A stretch of 10,198 nt of DNA from a bacterium (GCA_021158645.1 JAGGUH010000032.1:1-10198); one strand, 5' to 3'; shown: positions 1 through 6,281, counted from the first letter of the stretch. Notes: generated from the sequence alone by a model not told the origin. Numbers and translations are program-made.

Positions 1-60
1 ATGTTATAATTTCGAAATCCGAAATTCGAAACAATAACCAAAATTTAAATGTTCAAAATG

Positions 61-121
61 CCCACCCCCTCCTATTTCCTCTCCCTCCCAGAGGGAGAGG
101 GAGGATTAAGGTGGGGGAGGG
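61..121. repeat. GC-rich near-palindromic repeat (stem-loop)
   Basis: A pyrimidine-rich arm (61-89) is followed by a purine-rich arm (91-121), and the whole unit is nearly self-complementary around position 91. One register pairs CTCTCCCTC (79-87) with GAGGGAGAG (91-99). The outer arms CCC-A-CCCCC-T-CCT (61-73) and AGG-T-GGGGG-A-GGG (109-121) pair except at A/A and T/T positions. It stands out sharply from the AT-rich surroundings. Similar C/T-then-G/A palindromes are, from memory, common interspersed intergenic repeats in bacterial genomes. It could fold as RNA, but no T-tract follows directly, so I do not call it a terminator. Confidence 0.75.
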
Positions 122-128
122 ATATTCT

Positions 129-200
129 TTTTGAATTTTGAATTGTCATTTTGAATTTTGATTTTTGCATTTTGAATTTTTTTTGACATTTGGCATTAAA
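129..200. repeat. Degenerate A/T repeat block (TTTTGAATTTTG-like)
   Basis: The 13-mer CATTTTGAATTTT occurs at 147-159 and again at 168-180, a period of 21 nt, and a related TTTTTGAATTTTGAATTG lies at 129-145. The stretch ends in TTGACATTTGGCATT. The composition is almost entirely A/T with G at regular intervals. I see no open reading frame and no protein-binding palindrome here. Such strings resemble intergenic repeats I have seen in Patescibacteria, but that comparison is from memory. Bases 1-60 carry a related small repeat, TTCGAA at 11-16 and 25-30; otherwise I see nothing in 1-60. Confidence 0.55.
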
Positions 201-258
201 AGTTTAGATTTAAGATTTAAAATTTTAGATTGAAATTTTTGAAAATTGAAAATTTTTT

Positions 259-264
259 TATAAT
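259..264 (+). promoter_or_regulatory. Possible -10 box upstream of leuS
   Basis: A perfect TATAAT lies 17 nt before the leuS start codon. No -35 element is found at 16-18 bp spacing; TTGAAA occurs at 239-244 (14 bp spacer) and 230-235 (23 bp spacer). If it is used, the transcript would start around 271 and have a leader of only about 11 nt without a Shine-Dalgarno. In such AT-rich DNA a chance TATAAT is likely, so the call is weak. Confidence 0.35.
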
Positions 265-281
265 ATTTATAAAATAAAATT

Positions 282-2738
282 ATGAAGTACTATCCTTTAA
301 AAATTGAAAAAAAATGGCAAAAATTATGGGAAGAGAAAAATTTTTTTAAGGCAAAGGATTTTTCAAAAAAAGAAAAATTTTATCTTTTAGTTGAGTTTCC
401 TTACCCTTCTGGAAGTGGACTTCATGTTGGCCATTGCCGAAGTTATATTGGAATGGATGTTATTGCCAGAAAAAAAAGAATGGAGGGAAAAAATGTTTTG
501 TTTCCAATGGGCTGGGATGCTTTTGGATTACCAACAGAAAATTATGCTATAAAAACTAAAATTCCTCCAGAAAAAGTAACTAAAGAAAACACCAGAAATT
601 TTAAAAAGCAACAAAAAAGAATTGGTCTTTCTTTTGATTGGACTCGGGAAATAAATACTACTGATCCAAATTATTATAAATGGACTCAATGGATCTTTGT
701 TCAACTTTTTAAGAGAGGTTTATCTTACAAAGCAAAAATGCCAGTTAATTGGTGTCCTTCTTGTAAAATTGTTTTAGCAAACGAAGAAGTAATAGATGGA
801 AAGTGCGAAAGATGTGGGGCAAAGGTGATAAGAAGAGAAAAAGAGCAATGGATGTTAAGAATTACAAAATATGCTGATCGGTTAATAGATGATTTGAAAT
901 TAGTTGACTATCCCAAAAGAGTAAAAATTTTACAAGAAGATTGGATTGGTAGAAGCGAAGGTGGTGAAGTTGAATTTAAAATAAAGGTTAAAAATTCTCA
1001 AAAAAATTTTTCTCTTAAAGTTTTTACTACAAGAATTGATACCCTTTTTGGAGTTACTTTTTTAGTACTTGCTCCAGAGCATAAAATAATTAGAGAATTG
1101 AAAAATGAAATAAAAAACAAGAAGCAGATAGAAGAATATGTCAAAAAAGCAAAAAATAAAGCCGAGAGAGAAAGAATTGCTGAAGAAAAAGAAAAAACGG
1201 GCATTGAGATAAAAGGAGTTAAAGCAATCAATCCAGTGAATGGAAGAGAAATTTCTATTTTTGTTGCTGATTATGTTCTGATAAGTTATGGTACTGGAGC
1301 CATTATGGGAGTGCCGGCTCACGATCAACGAGATCTTGATTTTGCGAAGAAATATCATTTACCAATAATTGAGGTTATTAAGCCGAAGGAAGGCAGGGGA
1401 TTTGATGAAAAAAAAGCTTATGAAGGTGAAGGAATTTTAGTTAATTCAGGAAAATTTAGTGGTTTGAAATCTCATAAAGCAAGAAAAGAAATTTTGAAAG
1501 AACTTTCAAGAAAAGGGGTAGCAAGAAGAGCAGTTTATTATAAATTAAGAGATTGGGTTTTTTCTCGACAAAGATATTGGGGCGAACCAATTCCAATGAT
1601 TAAATGTGAAAAATGTGGTTGGGTGCCGGTGCCAGAAAAAAATTTGCCAGTGAAATTACCAAAAATTAAAGAATATCACCCAACTGAAAAAGGAGATTCT
1701 CCTTTGGCAAAGGTTAAAAATTGGTTAAATGTTCCTTGTCCAAAGTGTGGCAATCCAGCAAAAAGGGAGACCGATGTAATGCCTAATTGGGCTGGTTCTA
1801 ATTGGTATTATTTAAGATATTGTGATTCAAAAAACAATAAGGAGATAGCCAATAAAAAGAAACTTAAATATTGGATGCCGGTTGATTGGTATAACGGCGG
1901 TATGGAGCATACCACCTTGCATCTTCTTTATTCTCGCTTTATTTATAAATTTTTGTGGGATATTGGTGTTTTGCCAAAAGAAATTGGGCCTGAACCTTAC
2001 AAAAAAAGAACCAGTCATGGAACTATTCTGGCTGAAGGCGGAGAAAAAATGTCAAAATCAAAAGGAAATGTTGTTAATCCAATGGAAGTTATAGAACAAT
2101 ATGGAGCCGATACTTTAAGAGTTTATGAAATGTTTATGGGGCCATTTGAGCAGGCAATTTCTTGGGACACTAAAGGAATAAAAGGAGCAAGACATTTTTT
2201 GGAAAAAGTTTGGGGTCTTGCCGAAGAATTAAAAACCAAAAAAAATAAAAAAACAGGAAATAAAAAAATTGCAAAGGAAATAGAAATTGCTTTGAATAAA
2301 ACTATTAAAAAAATAGGTGAAGATATTGACTCATTGAAGTTTAATACTGCAATTTCTGCTTTAATGGAATTTGTTAATTTACTTTTAGAAAATAAAAAAA
2401 ATATTTCTCTTAAAGTGTTTAAAAATTTTTTAAAAATTTTATCTCCTTTTGCGCCCCATATTTGTGAGGAAATTTGGCAAAATCTTGGTTTCAAAGGATA
2501 TTGTCTAACTCAAAAATGGCCTAAGTATAAAAAAGAATTAGTTAAAGAGAAAAAAATAATTCTTGTAATTCAAATTAATGGGAAGGTAAGAGATAAAATA
2601 GAAGTTGAAAGCGAAATCAACAAAGAAGAAGCAAAAAGAATTGCTTTATCAAGTCAAAAAATTAAAAAATGGATTGAAGGCAACAAAATTAAAAAGACAA
2701 TTTTTGTGCCAAAGAAATTAATTAATTTCGTACTCTAA
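282..2738 (+). CDS. leuS: Leucyl-tRNA synthetase
   Basis: This cytoplasmic class I aminoacyl-tRNA synthetase charges tRNA-Leu with leucine using ATP. The HIGH signature is HVGH (residues 48-51), followed by the LeuRS-type MGWDAFGLPTENYAI segment. A zinc-binding CxxC pair is at C158/C161 and C175/C178. The CP1 editing domain has TTRIDT (249-254, usually TTRPDT) and GTGAIMGVPAHDQRD (337-351), with the conserved editing Asp as D351. A second CxxC pair precedes the MPNWAGSNWYYLRY segment. KMSKS is intact (589-593), and an anticodon-binding helical domain and a C-terminal domain follow. At 818 aa it is slightly shorter than the roughly 860 aa E. coli enzyme but appears complete. No Shine-Dalgarno precedes the ATG. 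folD starts 4 nt after its stop, which suggests cotranscription. Confidence 0.98.
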   Translation: MKYYPLKIEKKWQKLWEEKNFFKAKDFSKKEKFYLLVEFPYPSGSGLHVGHCRSYIGMDVIARKKRMEGKNVLFPMGWDAFGLPTENYAIKTKIPPEKVTKENTRNFKKQQKRIGLSFDWTREINTTDPNYYKWTQWIFVQLFKRGLSYKAKMPVNWCPSCKIVLANEEVIDGKCERCGAKVIRREKEQWMLRITKYADRLIDDLKLVDYPKRVKILQEDWIGRSEGGEVEFKIKVKNSQKNFSLKVFTTRIDTLFGVTFLVLAPEHKIIRELKNEIKNKKQIEEYVKKAKNKAERERIAEEKEKTGIEIKGVKAINPVNGREISIFVADYVLISYGTGAIMGVPAHDQRDLDFAKKYHLPIIEVIKPKEGRGFDEKKAYEGEGILVNSGKFSGLKSHKARKEILKELSRKGVARRAVYYKLRDWVFSRQRYWGEPIPMIKCEKCGWVPVPEKNLPVKLPKIKEYHPTEKGDSPLAKVKNWLNVPCPKCGNPAKRETDVMPNWAGSNWYYLRYCDSKNNKEIANKKKLKYWMPVDWYNGGMEHTTLHLLYSRFIYKFLWDIGVLPKEIGPEPYKKRTSHGTILAEGGEKMSKSKGNVVNPMEVIEQYGADTLRVYEMFMGPFEQAISWDTKGIKGARHFLEKVWGLAEELKTKKNKKTGNKKIAKEIEIALNKTIKKIGEDIDSLKFNTAISALMEFVNLLLENKKNISLKVFKNFLKILSPFAPHICEEIWQNLGFKGYCLTQKWPKYKKELVKEKKIILVIQINGKVRDKIEVESEINKEEAKRIALSSQKIKKWIEGNKIKKTIFVPKKLINFVL

Positions 2739-2742
2739 TTTT

Positions 2743-3567
2743 ATGGCAGTAATTATTGATGGAAAAAAAATATCTCAAGAAATTTTAAAAAATCTTAAAG
2801 AAACAATTAAAAGGAAAAAATTAACATTAAAGTTGGGTGTTGTTTTGGTTGGAGGAGATAAATCTTCTAAAATTTTTATTCGGGAAAAAGAAAAAGCGTC
2901 TCAAAAAATTGGTATTGGTTTTGAACTTTTTAAATTTAAAACAAAAATAAAACAAAATGATTTAAAAAAAGAAATCAAAAAAATAGTTAAAAGAAAAGAG
3001 ATAAAAGGAATAGTAATTCAATTGCCTTTGCCAAAAAAGTTTGATGAAGGGGAAATTTTAGATTTAATTCCTTCAGAAAAAGATATTGATGTTTTATCAA
3101 GTGAAAGTTTGGGGAAATTTTATAACGGAAAATTAAGAATTTATCCTCCTTCAATTTCGGCTGTTGATGAAATTTTTAAAAGATACAAAATTGATTTGAA
3201 AGGAAAAAATGTTGTGGTTGTTGGTCAGGGAAAGTTGATTGGAAAGCCCTTGAGTATTTATTTGGTTTCAAAGAAAGCCACTTTTTCAATGGTTAATGAA
3301 TTTACAGAAAATATTTCTGACCTTACAAAAAAAGCCCAAATTTTAATTTCTGGAGTTGGAAAGCCAGAGATGATTAAAGGAAATATAATAAAAAAAGGAG
3401 TAATGGCAATTGATTTTGGTTGTAGTTTTAAAGATGGAAAATTAAAAGGAGATTTTGATTTTGAAAGCGTTTTTAAAAAAGCAGGTTTTTTGACTCCGGT
3501 TCCTGGAGGTATGGGACCGATTACTGTGGCTTGTCTTTTAAAAAACTTGTTAAAATTAAACTTTTAA
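2743..3567 (+). CDS. folD: Bifunctional methylenetetrahydrofolate dehydrogenase/cyclohydrolase, divergent FolD
   Basis: FolD interconverts 5,10-methylene-, methenyl- and 10-formyl-tetrahydrofolate in the cytoplasm, supplying one-carbon units for purine and formyl-Met synthesis. At 274 aa it is close to the usual length. Visible landmarks are the catalytic Lys region SSKIFIREKEK (41-51, candidate K49), QLPLP (93-97), KDID (113-116), the Rossmann segment GQGKLIGKP (161-169) and TPVPGGMGP (251-259). Several normally conserved residues differ: the Tyr before the catalytic Lys is F45, the usual GRSxxVGxP is GQGKLIGKP, PcTPxG is PPSISA, and the HSxT segment is NEFT. These changes recall FolD sequences of candidate-phyla bacteria (from memory) and may alter cofactor choice. 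The ATG lies 4 nt after the leuS stop. No clear terminator follows. Confidence 0.93.
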   Translation: MAVIIDGKKISQEILKNLKETIKRKKLTLKLGVVLVGGDKSSKIFIREKEKASQKIGIGFELFKFKTKIKQNDLKKEIKKIVKRKEIKGIVIQLPLPKKFDEGEILDLIPSEKDIDVLSSESLGKFYNGKLRIYPPSISAVDEIFKRYKIDLKGKNVVVVGQGKLIGKPLSIYLVSKKATFSMVNEFTENISDLTKKAQILISGVGKPEMIKGNIIKKGVMAIDFGCSFKDGKLKGDFDFESVFKKAGFLTPVPGGMGPITVACLLKNLLKLNF

Positions 3568-3577
3568 AACATAAGTA

Positions 3578-3595
3578 TTTTCTAATCAAAATATG
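3578..3595 (+). repeat. Left outer IS box (TTTTCTAATCAAAATATG)
   Basis: This 18-mer matches the reverse complement of the box at 3997-4015 (TTTTCTAATGCAAAATGAG), apart from a missing G and small differences at the inner end. It lies about 17 nt outside the left inverted repeat and in the orientation expected for a terminal repeat. The right-hand copy is about 30 nt from its repeat, so the arms differ by an indel of roughly 15 nt. Confidence 0.5.
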
Positions 3596-3612
3596 CATAT
3601 GAAATGAAAGTG

Positions 3613-3641
3613 GTGAATTCTGTCATTTCTTGTGGTATATG
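3613..3641 (+). repeat. IS left terminal inverted repeat
   Basis: Reading inward on the + strand, GTGAATTCTGTCAT, then a short variable segment containing TTG, then GGTATATG. This matches the reverse complement of 3939-3965 at nearly every position apart from two single-base gaps and about three substitutions. The shared order of three blocks makes chance similarity in AT-rich DNA unlikely. Confidence 0.7.
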
Positions 3642-3698
3642 TTTAAAATTTTTAAATAATTTTTCTTTTGCTTTTTATATTTCTTGTTTTTTTAAGAA

Positions 3699-3941
3699 TT
3701 AATCAATCTTATCTACCTGTGATTTAGATAAACCAGTCATTTTAACAATGTAATTTCTAACAAAACCTTTATTCTTTTTTCTTAAACCAAAATATCTAAA
3801 TTTAGTCAAAACATCATCAATCCATTGATACTTTTCTTCTTTAGAAACTGCTTTAAATTTGATAGATGAACTAACCTTTAAAAATCCTTTAATTTGTGTA
3901 ATACTAATAATGTGTGAATCTATTATGTTTATTGTCATCAT
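3699..3941 (-). pseudogene. Truncated transposase/integrase N-terminal fragment
   Basis: About 80 residues remain, starting at the ATG at 3941 (or the adjacent ATG at 3938). The sequence is basic with a KAVSKEEKYQWIDDVLTKF segment and a likely helix-turn-helix ending in MTGLSKSQVDKI. I recognise this style as the N-terminus of DDE-type transposases/integrases common in Patescibacteria, from memory and without a search. The reading frame then hits a TAA. Only about 60 bp remain before the left inverted repeat, so the whole catalytic domain is missing. GAGG (minus strand, 3948-3945) sits just upstream of the start codons, unlike the host genes around it. A TTG at 3950 could extend the frame but lies inside the inverted repeat. 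It may still make a DNA-binding peptide; enzymatic activity is excluded. Confidence 0.65.
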
Positions 3942-3967
3942 ATACCTCAATTATGACAGATTCACAC
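3912..3967. repeat. Inverted repeat GTGTGAATCT / AGATTCACAC at the transposase start
   Basis: A perfect 10-bp inverted repeat has arms at 3912-3921 and 3958-3967. The outer arm is part of the right terminal repeat, and the inner arm lies within the first codons of the transposase fragment. It spans the predicted promoter -10 region and start codon. It could therefore be a binding site for the transposase N-terminal domain (autoregulation) or an mRNA/DNA hairpin. Function is inferred. Confidence 0.5.
3939..3965 (-). repeat. IS right terminal inverted repeat
   Basis: Reading inward on the minus strand, GTGAATCTGTCATAATTGAG followed by GTATATG. It is the partner of 3613-3641. The transposase start codon (3941) lies at its inner edge, so gene expression signals and the element end overlap here. 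Confidence 0.7.
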
Positions 3968-3978
3968 GTTTTAATCAA
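3950..3978 (-). promoter_or_regulatory. Candidate transposase promoter inside the IS end
   Basis: On the minus strand TTGATT (3978-3973) and CATAAT (3955-3950) are separated by 17 bp, close to sigma70 consensus. A start about 7 nt downstream (near 3943) would give a leaderless or almost leaderless mRNA beginning at the ATG at 3941. The GAGG sequence would then be largely outside the transcript. Confidence 0.45.
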
Positions 3979-3996
3979 AACAAAAAGTATTTTAAA

Positions 3997-4015
3997 CTCA
4001 TTTTGCATTAGAAAA
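3997..4015 (-). repeat. Right outer IS box, inner copy
   Basis: The + strand reads CTCATTTTGCATTAGAAAA. The core CTCATTTTGCATTAGA (3997-4012) recurs with one change at 4031-4046, 34 nt away. Its reverse complement resembles the left box at 3578-3595. Repeated boxes near one end are typical of transposase-binding sites. Confidence 0.6.
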
Positions 4016-4030
4016 CGATTTTATTTCGTG

Positions 4031-4046
4031 CTCATTTTGTATTAGA
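4031..4046 (-). repeat. Right outer IS box, outer copy
   Basis: CTCATTTTGTATTAGA is identical to 3997-4012 except for C to T at one position. The 34-bp spacing, close to three helical turns, places both copies roughly on the same DNA face. Confidence 0.6.
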
Positions 4047-4058
4047 TAAGACTTGATA

Positions 4059-4087
4059 TTGACTTTTTTCCGAAAATCATTTAAAAT
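4059..4087 (+). promoter_or_regulatory. Sigma70-type promoter for the downstream cluster
   Basis: TTGACT (4059-4064) and TAAAAT (4082-4087) are separated by exactly 17 bp, each one base from consensus. Transcription would start near 4094 and give a leader of about 110 nt before the ATG at 4207. It lies just outside the outermost IS box and is the best-looking promoter in the window, placed correctly to drive the seven-gene cluster. Confidence 0.55.
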
Positions 4088-4117
4088 TTAATTTAGAATA
4101 AAACAAGGATTGAAATT

Positions 4118-4144
4118 CCCCGTCTAATAGTCAAACAGACGAGG
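4118..4144 (+). other. Stem-loop in the leader of the first phosphohistidine gene
   Basis: CCCCGTCT (4118-4125) pairs with AGACGAGG (4137-4144), with one C/A mismatch and an 11-nt loop. It is the only GC-rich structure in the leader. No T-tract follows, so it is not an obvious terminator. It could be a regulatory hairpin, an mRNA stabiliser or another piece of the neighbouring mobile element. Confidence 0.45.
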
Positions 4145-4206
4145 AAAAACTAAAAATTACTTCTAACTATTTTATCATTAAAAAAGTAGTCAAGATAACA
4201 CAAACG

Positions 4207-5784
4207 ATGAAAAAGAAAGTAAATTCTTCAAAAAAATTCGTTCTTTTTGTTGATCGAGATAGGCTATATCTCTATCCTTGGTATTTCGCAGATGAATGTC
4301 TTACTAAAGACATCAAAAAAATTTGCGGAAAGAAAATTAGTCAAGTAATTTTAGAATTTAAAAAAAATCATATTTTTTGTTACTATATACCAGAAGAGAT
4401 GGATAAAATAGGAGAAATTTTATGGAGAAAAATCAGAAAAGATAAAGAATTTTATAAATTAACATCAAAAAGAATTAAAGAGTTTGCAAGAAAATTAATA
4501 AGTTTTTGCCAAAAAGTTTCTGCTAAAAAACTATCCCTTCTTTCTAATAAAGATTTATTAAATATTTATTTAAACTATCGAAAAATAATGAGAGAAATGA
4601 GAATTTGGGGATGGATTCCGGTGCTTATTGATGGAGTAAACATTCCGTTTCTTTCTAATTATTGTCTTGAAAAACTATCTAAAGAGATTAAAGAAAAGAG
4701 CAAAGATAGTAATATTGAAGAAAAATTGCCAGAGTATTTTAGTATTCTTACCGCACCAGATAAACCTAGCGAAGTAAAACAAGAAGAGATTGATAGATTA
4801 AATCTTCTTGTAGAAATCAAAAAGAAGTATCCAAAAATTTTTAAGATATTTTTAAATCAACCAGTCTCAAAAGTTTTAGAGATTATTAAAAAAAATCCTT
4901 TACTTTATCAACAAATCGAAACACATCGAAAGAAATATGAATGGTTACCTTATGCTTATATCGGACCAGTAATGAGTATAGAAAATGTTCTCAATTTAAT
5001 GCAAGAAAGTTTAAAAAACAATCCATTTCCTTCAAAAGAGTTACAGAAAATCAAGAGATATTATAAAAATCTTCCTCAAAAAAGAAAAGAAATAATAAAA
5101 AAATATAGAATTTCTAGAGAACTTCAATATTTTCTCAATATTGCCCGATATTTTATGTGGTTAAAAGATTGGCGAAAAGGGGTATATCAAAAATCTTATG
5201 TTCTAATGGACCCAATAATAGAAGAAATTGCTAAAAGATTAAAACTAGAGATTATAGATGTAAAATATCTTTCCTCTTCTGAGATAAAAAGATATTTATT
5301 AGAAGGCAGCATCTCAAAACAGCAAATAAAAAAAATAAAACAAAGAAAAACATATTGTGTTGCCGTTATTAAAAATGGTATAGCCAAAGTTTTAGAAGGA
5401 AAAGAAGCCCTCCAATTTATTAAAAAGCATATCAAAAAAGAAAAAAAAGAAAAACAAAAAGAATTAAGAGGAATGATAGCTTTTTCAGGTAAAGCAAGGG
5501 GTGTTGCAAAAATTATTGCTGTAGTAAAAGATTTAGAGAAGATGAAAGAAGGAGATATTTTGATTTCACCCGCTACCAATCCAGATTTAATTTCTGCAAT
5601 GAAAAAAGCCTCTGCAATCGTAACAGATTCTGGAGGAATTACTTGCCATGCAGCAATTGTAAGTAGAGAATTGAAGATTCCCTGTATTGTAGGAACAAAA
5701 ATAGCAACTAAGGCAATTAAAGATGGAGATATAGTAGAAGTAGATGCAAATAAAGGGATTGTAAGAATTATCGAACCAAAATAA
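4207..5784 (+). CDS. PEP-utilising-type phosphohistidine swivel-domain protein (copy 1)
   Basis: A 525-aa protein whose C-terminal ~100 residues form the swivelling phosphohistidine domain of the PEP synthase/PPDK/enzyme I group. The motif TDSGGITCHAAIVSREL has the phospho-accepting His at 481, followed by IPCIVGT and KDGDIVEVD. The upstream ~400 residues are mostly lysine-rich helical sequence with a distinctive HRKKYEWLPYAY segment (240-251). I see no ATP-grasp nucleotide-binding motifs and no PEP/pyruvate TIM barrel, so it is not a stand-alone PEP synthase. It is homologous along its length to the protein at 7656-9209. No signal peptide or membrane segment is seen. The ATG is the first start after an in-frame TGA at 4111; no Shine-Dalgarno is present. 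A metallophosphoesterase gene follows after 5 nt. The family assignment of the C-terminus is firm; substrate and phosphate donor are unknown. Confidence 0.85.
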   Translation: MKKKVNSSKKFVLFVDRDRLYLYPWYFADECLTKDIKKICGKKISQVILEFKKNHIFCYYIPEEMDKIGEILWRKIRKDKEFYKLTSKRIKEFARKLISFCQKVSAKKLSLLSNKDLLNIYLNYRKIMREMRIWGWIPVLIDGVNIPFLSNYCLEKLSKEIKEKSKDSNIEEKLPEYFSILTAPDKPSEVKQEEIDRLNLLVEIKKKYPKIFKIFLNQPVSKVLEIIKKNPLLYQQIETHRKKYEWLPYAYIGPVMSIENVLNLMQESLKNNPFPSKELQKIKRYYKNLPQKRKEIIKKYRISRELQYFLNIARYFMWLKDWRKGVYQKSYVLMDPIIEEIAKRLKLEIIDVKYLSSSEIKRYLLEGSISKQQIKKIKQRKTYCVAVIKNGIAKVLEGKEALQFIKKHIKKEKKEKQKELRGMIAFSGKARGVAKIIAVVKDLEKMKEGDILISPATNPDLISAMKKASAIVTDSGGITCHAAIVSRELKIPCIVGTKIATKAIKDGDIVEVDANKGIVRIIEPK

Positions 5785-5789
5785 AAATT

Positions 5790-6281
5790 ATGAAAATTGC
5801 AATTATTTCAGACATTCATGATAATATTAACAACTTAAAAAAGTTTCTTAAAAAAATCAAAGAGCTTAAGATAAAAGAAATAATTTGTTGTGGGGATATA
5901 GGATCTCCACTATCATTAAATATTTTATCCAGCGAAAGGAATATAAAGGTTCATTTTATTTTTGGAAATATAGATGGAGATAAAGTAGCGATGGCAGAAA
6001 TTGCTTTTAAATTTCGAAATGTTATTCTTTACAATGAGTTTGGCGAACTAAAAATAAAAGGGAAAAAGATTGCTTTTCTTCATAACCCAAAAATAGCAAA
6101 ATTATTGGCTAAAAATAATGAATATGATGTCATCTTTTATGGACACACCCACCAGCCAAAAAAAGAAAAAATAGGAAAAACCCTCCTGGTAAATCCAGGA
6201 GAGATCGCAGAATTTTTAAGTAATCCAACTTTCGCTTTATATGATTTAGAAAAAAATAAAATAAATATCTTAACTCTTTAA
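5790..6281 (+). CDS. YfcE/MJ0936-type metallophosphoesterase
   Basis: A 163-aa calcineurin-like phosphoesterase of the small YfcE/MJ0936 class, which hydrolyses phosphomono- or phosphodiesters with two bound metal ions. All metal-binding blocks are present in order: SDIHDN (D8, H10), CGDIGS (D36), FGNIDGD (N60), FLHN (H98) and GHTHQP (H119, H121), followed by the usual VNPGE. Length is normal and the protein looks complete and soluble. The gene begins 5 nt after the copy 1 phosphohistidine gene, so cotranscription is very likely. The ATG at the very start of the beta strand MKIAIISDIH fixes the start. Family members act on diverse substrates; the true one cannot be read here. Confidence 0.92.
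   Translation: MKIAIISDIHDNINNLKKFLKKIKELKIKEIICCGDIGSPLSLNILSSERNIKVHFIFGNIDGDKVAMAEIAFKFRNVILYNEFGELKIKGKKIAFLHNPKIAKLLAKNNEYDVIFYGHTHQPKKEKIGKTLLVNPGEIAEFLSNPTFALYDLEKNKINILTL

Larger units (their letters stand above)
3578..4050 (-). mobile_element. Decayed, internally deleted insertion sequence (MITE-like remnant)
   Basis: The intergenic stretch between folD and the next operon holds a short minus-strand transposase fragment. It is bracketed by imperfect terminal inverted repeats and, further out on both sides, by TCTAAT(n)CAAAAT boxes in inverted orientation. Total length is below 500 bp, far too short for a full transposase, and the region that should encode the catalytic core is missing. 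The outer limits given are those of the outermost recognisable boxes; I could not find a convincing target-site duplication, so the true ends are uncertain. It could only move if a full-length relative elsewhere in the genome acted on it. Confidence 0.7.

Noticed and set aside
61..128. GC-rich hairpin as an intrinsic terminator of an upstream gene
   Set aside because: No direct T-tract follows the 3' arm (GATATTCTTT comes next) and no upstream gene is visible in the window.
998..1358. Minus-strand open frames inside leuS
   Set aside because: They are antisense shadows of a confidently identified gene, and their F/S/I-rich composition mirrors the lysine-rich sense strand.
3571..3999. AAGTATTTT and TAATCAAAA on both sides of the IS remnant as target-site duplications
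   Set aside because: They sit at inconsistent distances and in different order relative to the inverted repeats, so they are more likely AT-rich coincidence.
4096..4118. ACAAGGATTGAAATTCC, resembling the 3' end of some CRISPR repeats
   Set aside because: It occurs only once, with no spaced copies or cas genes nearby.
5196..5579. Minus-strand 127-codon open frame inside the first phosphohistidine gene
   Set aside because: It overlaps a conserved domain in full and shows no recognisable protein features; it is an antisense artefact.
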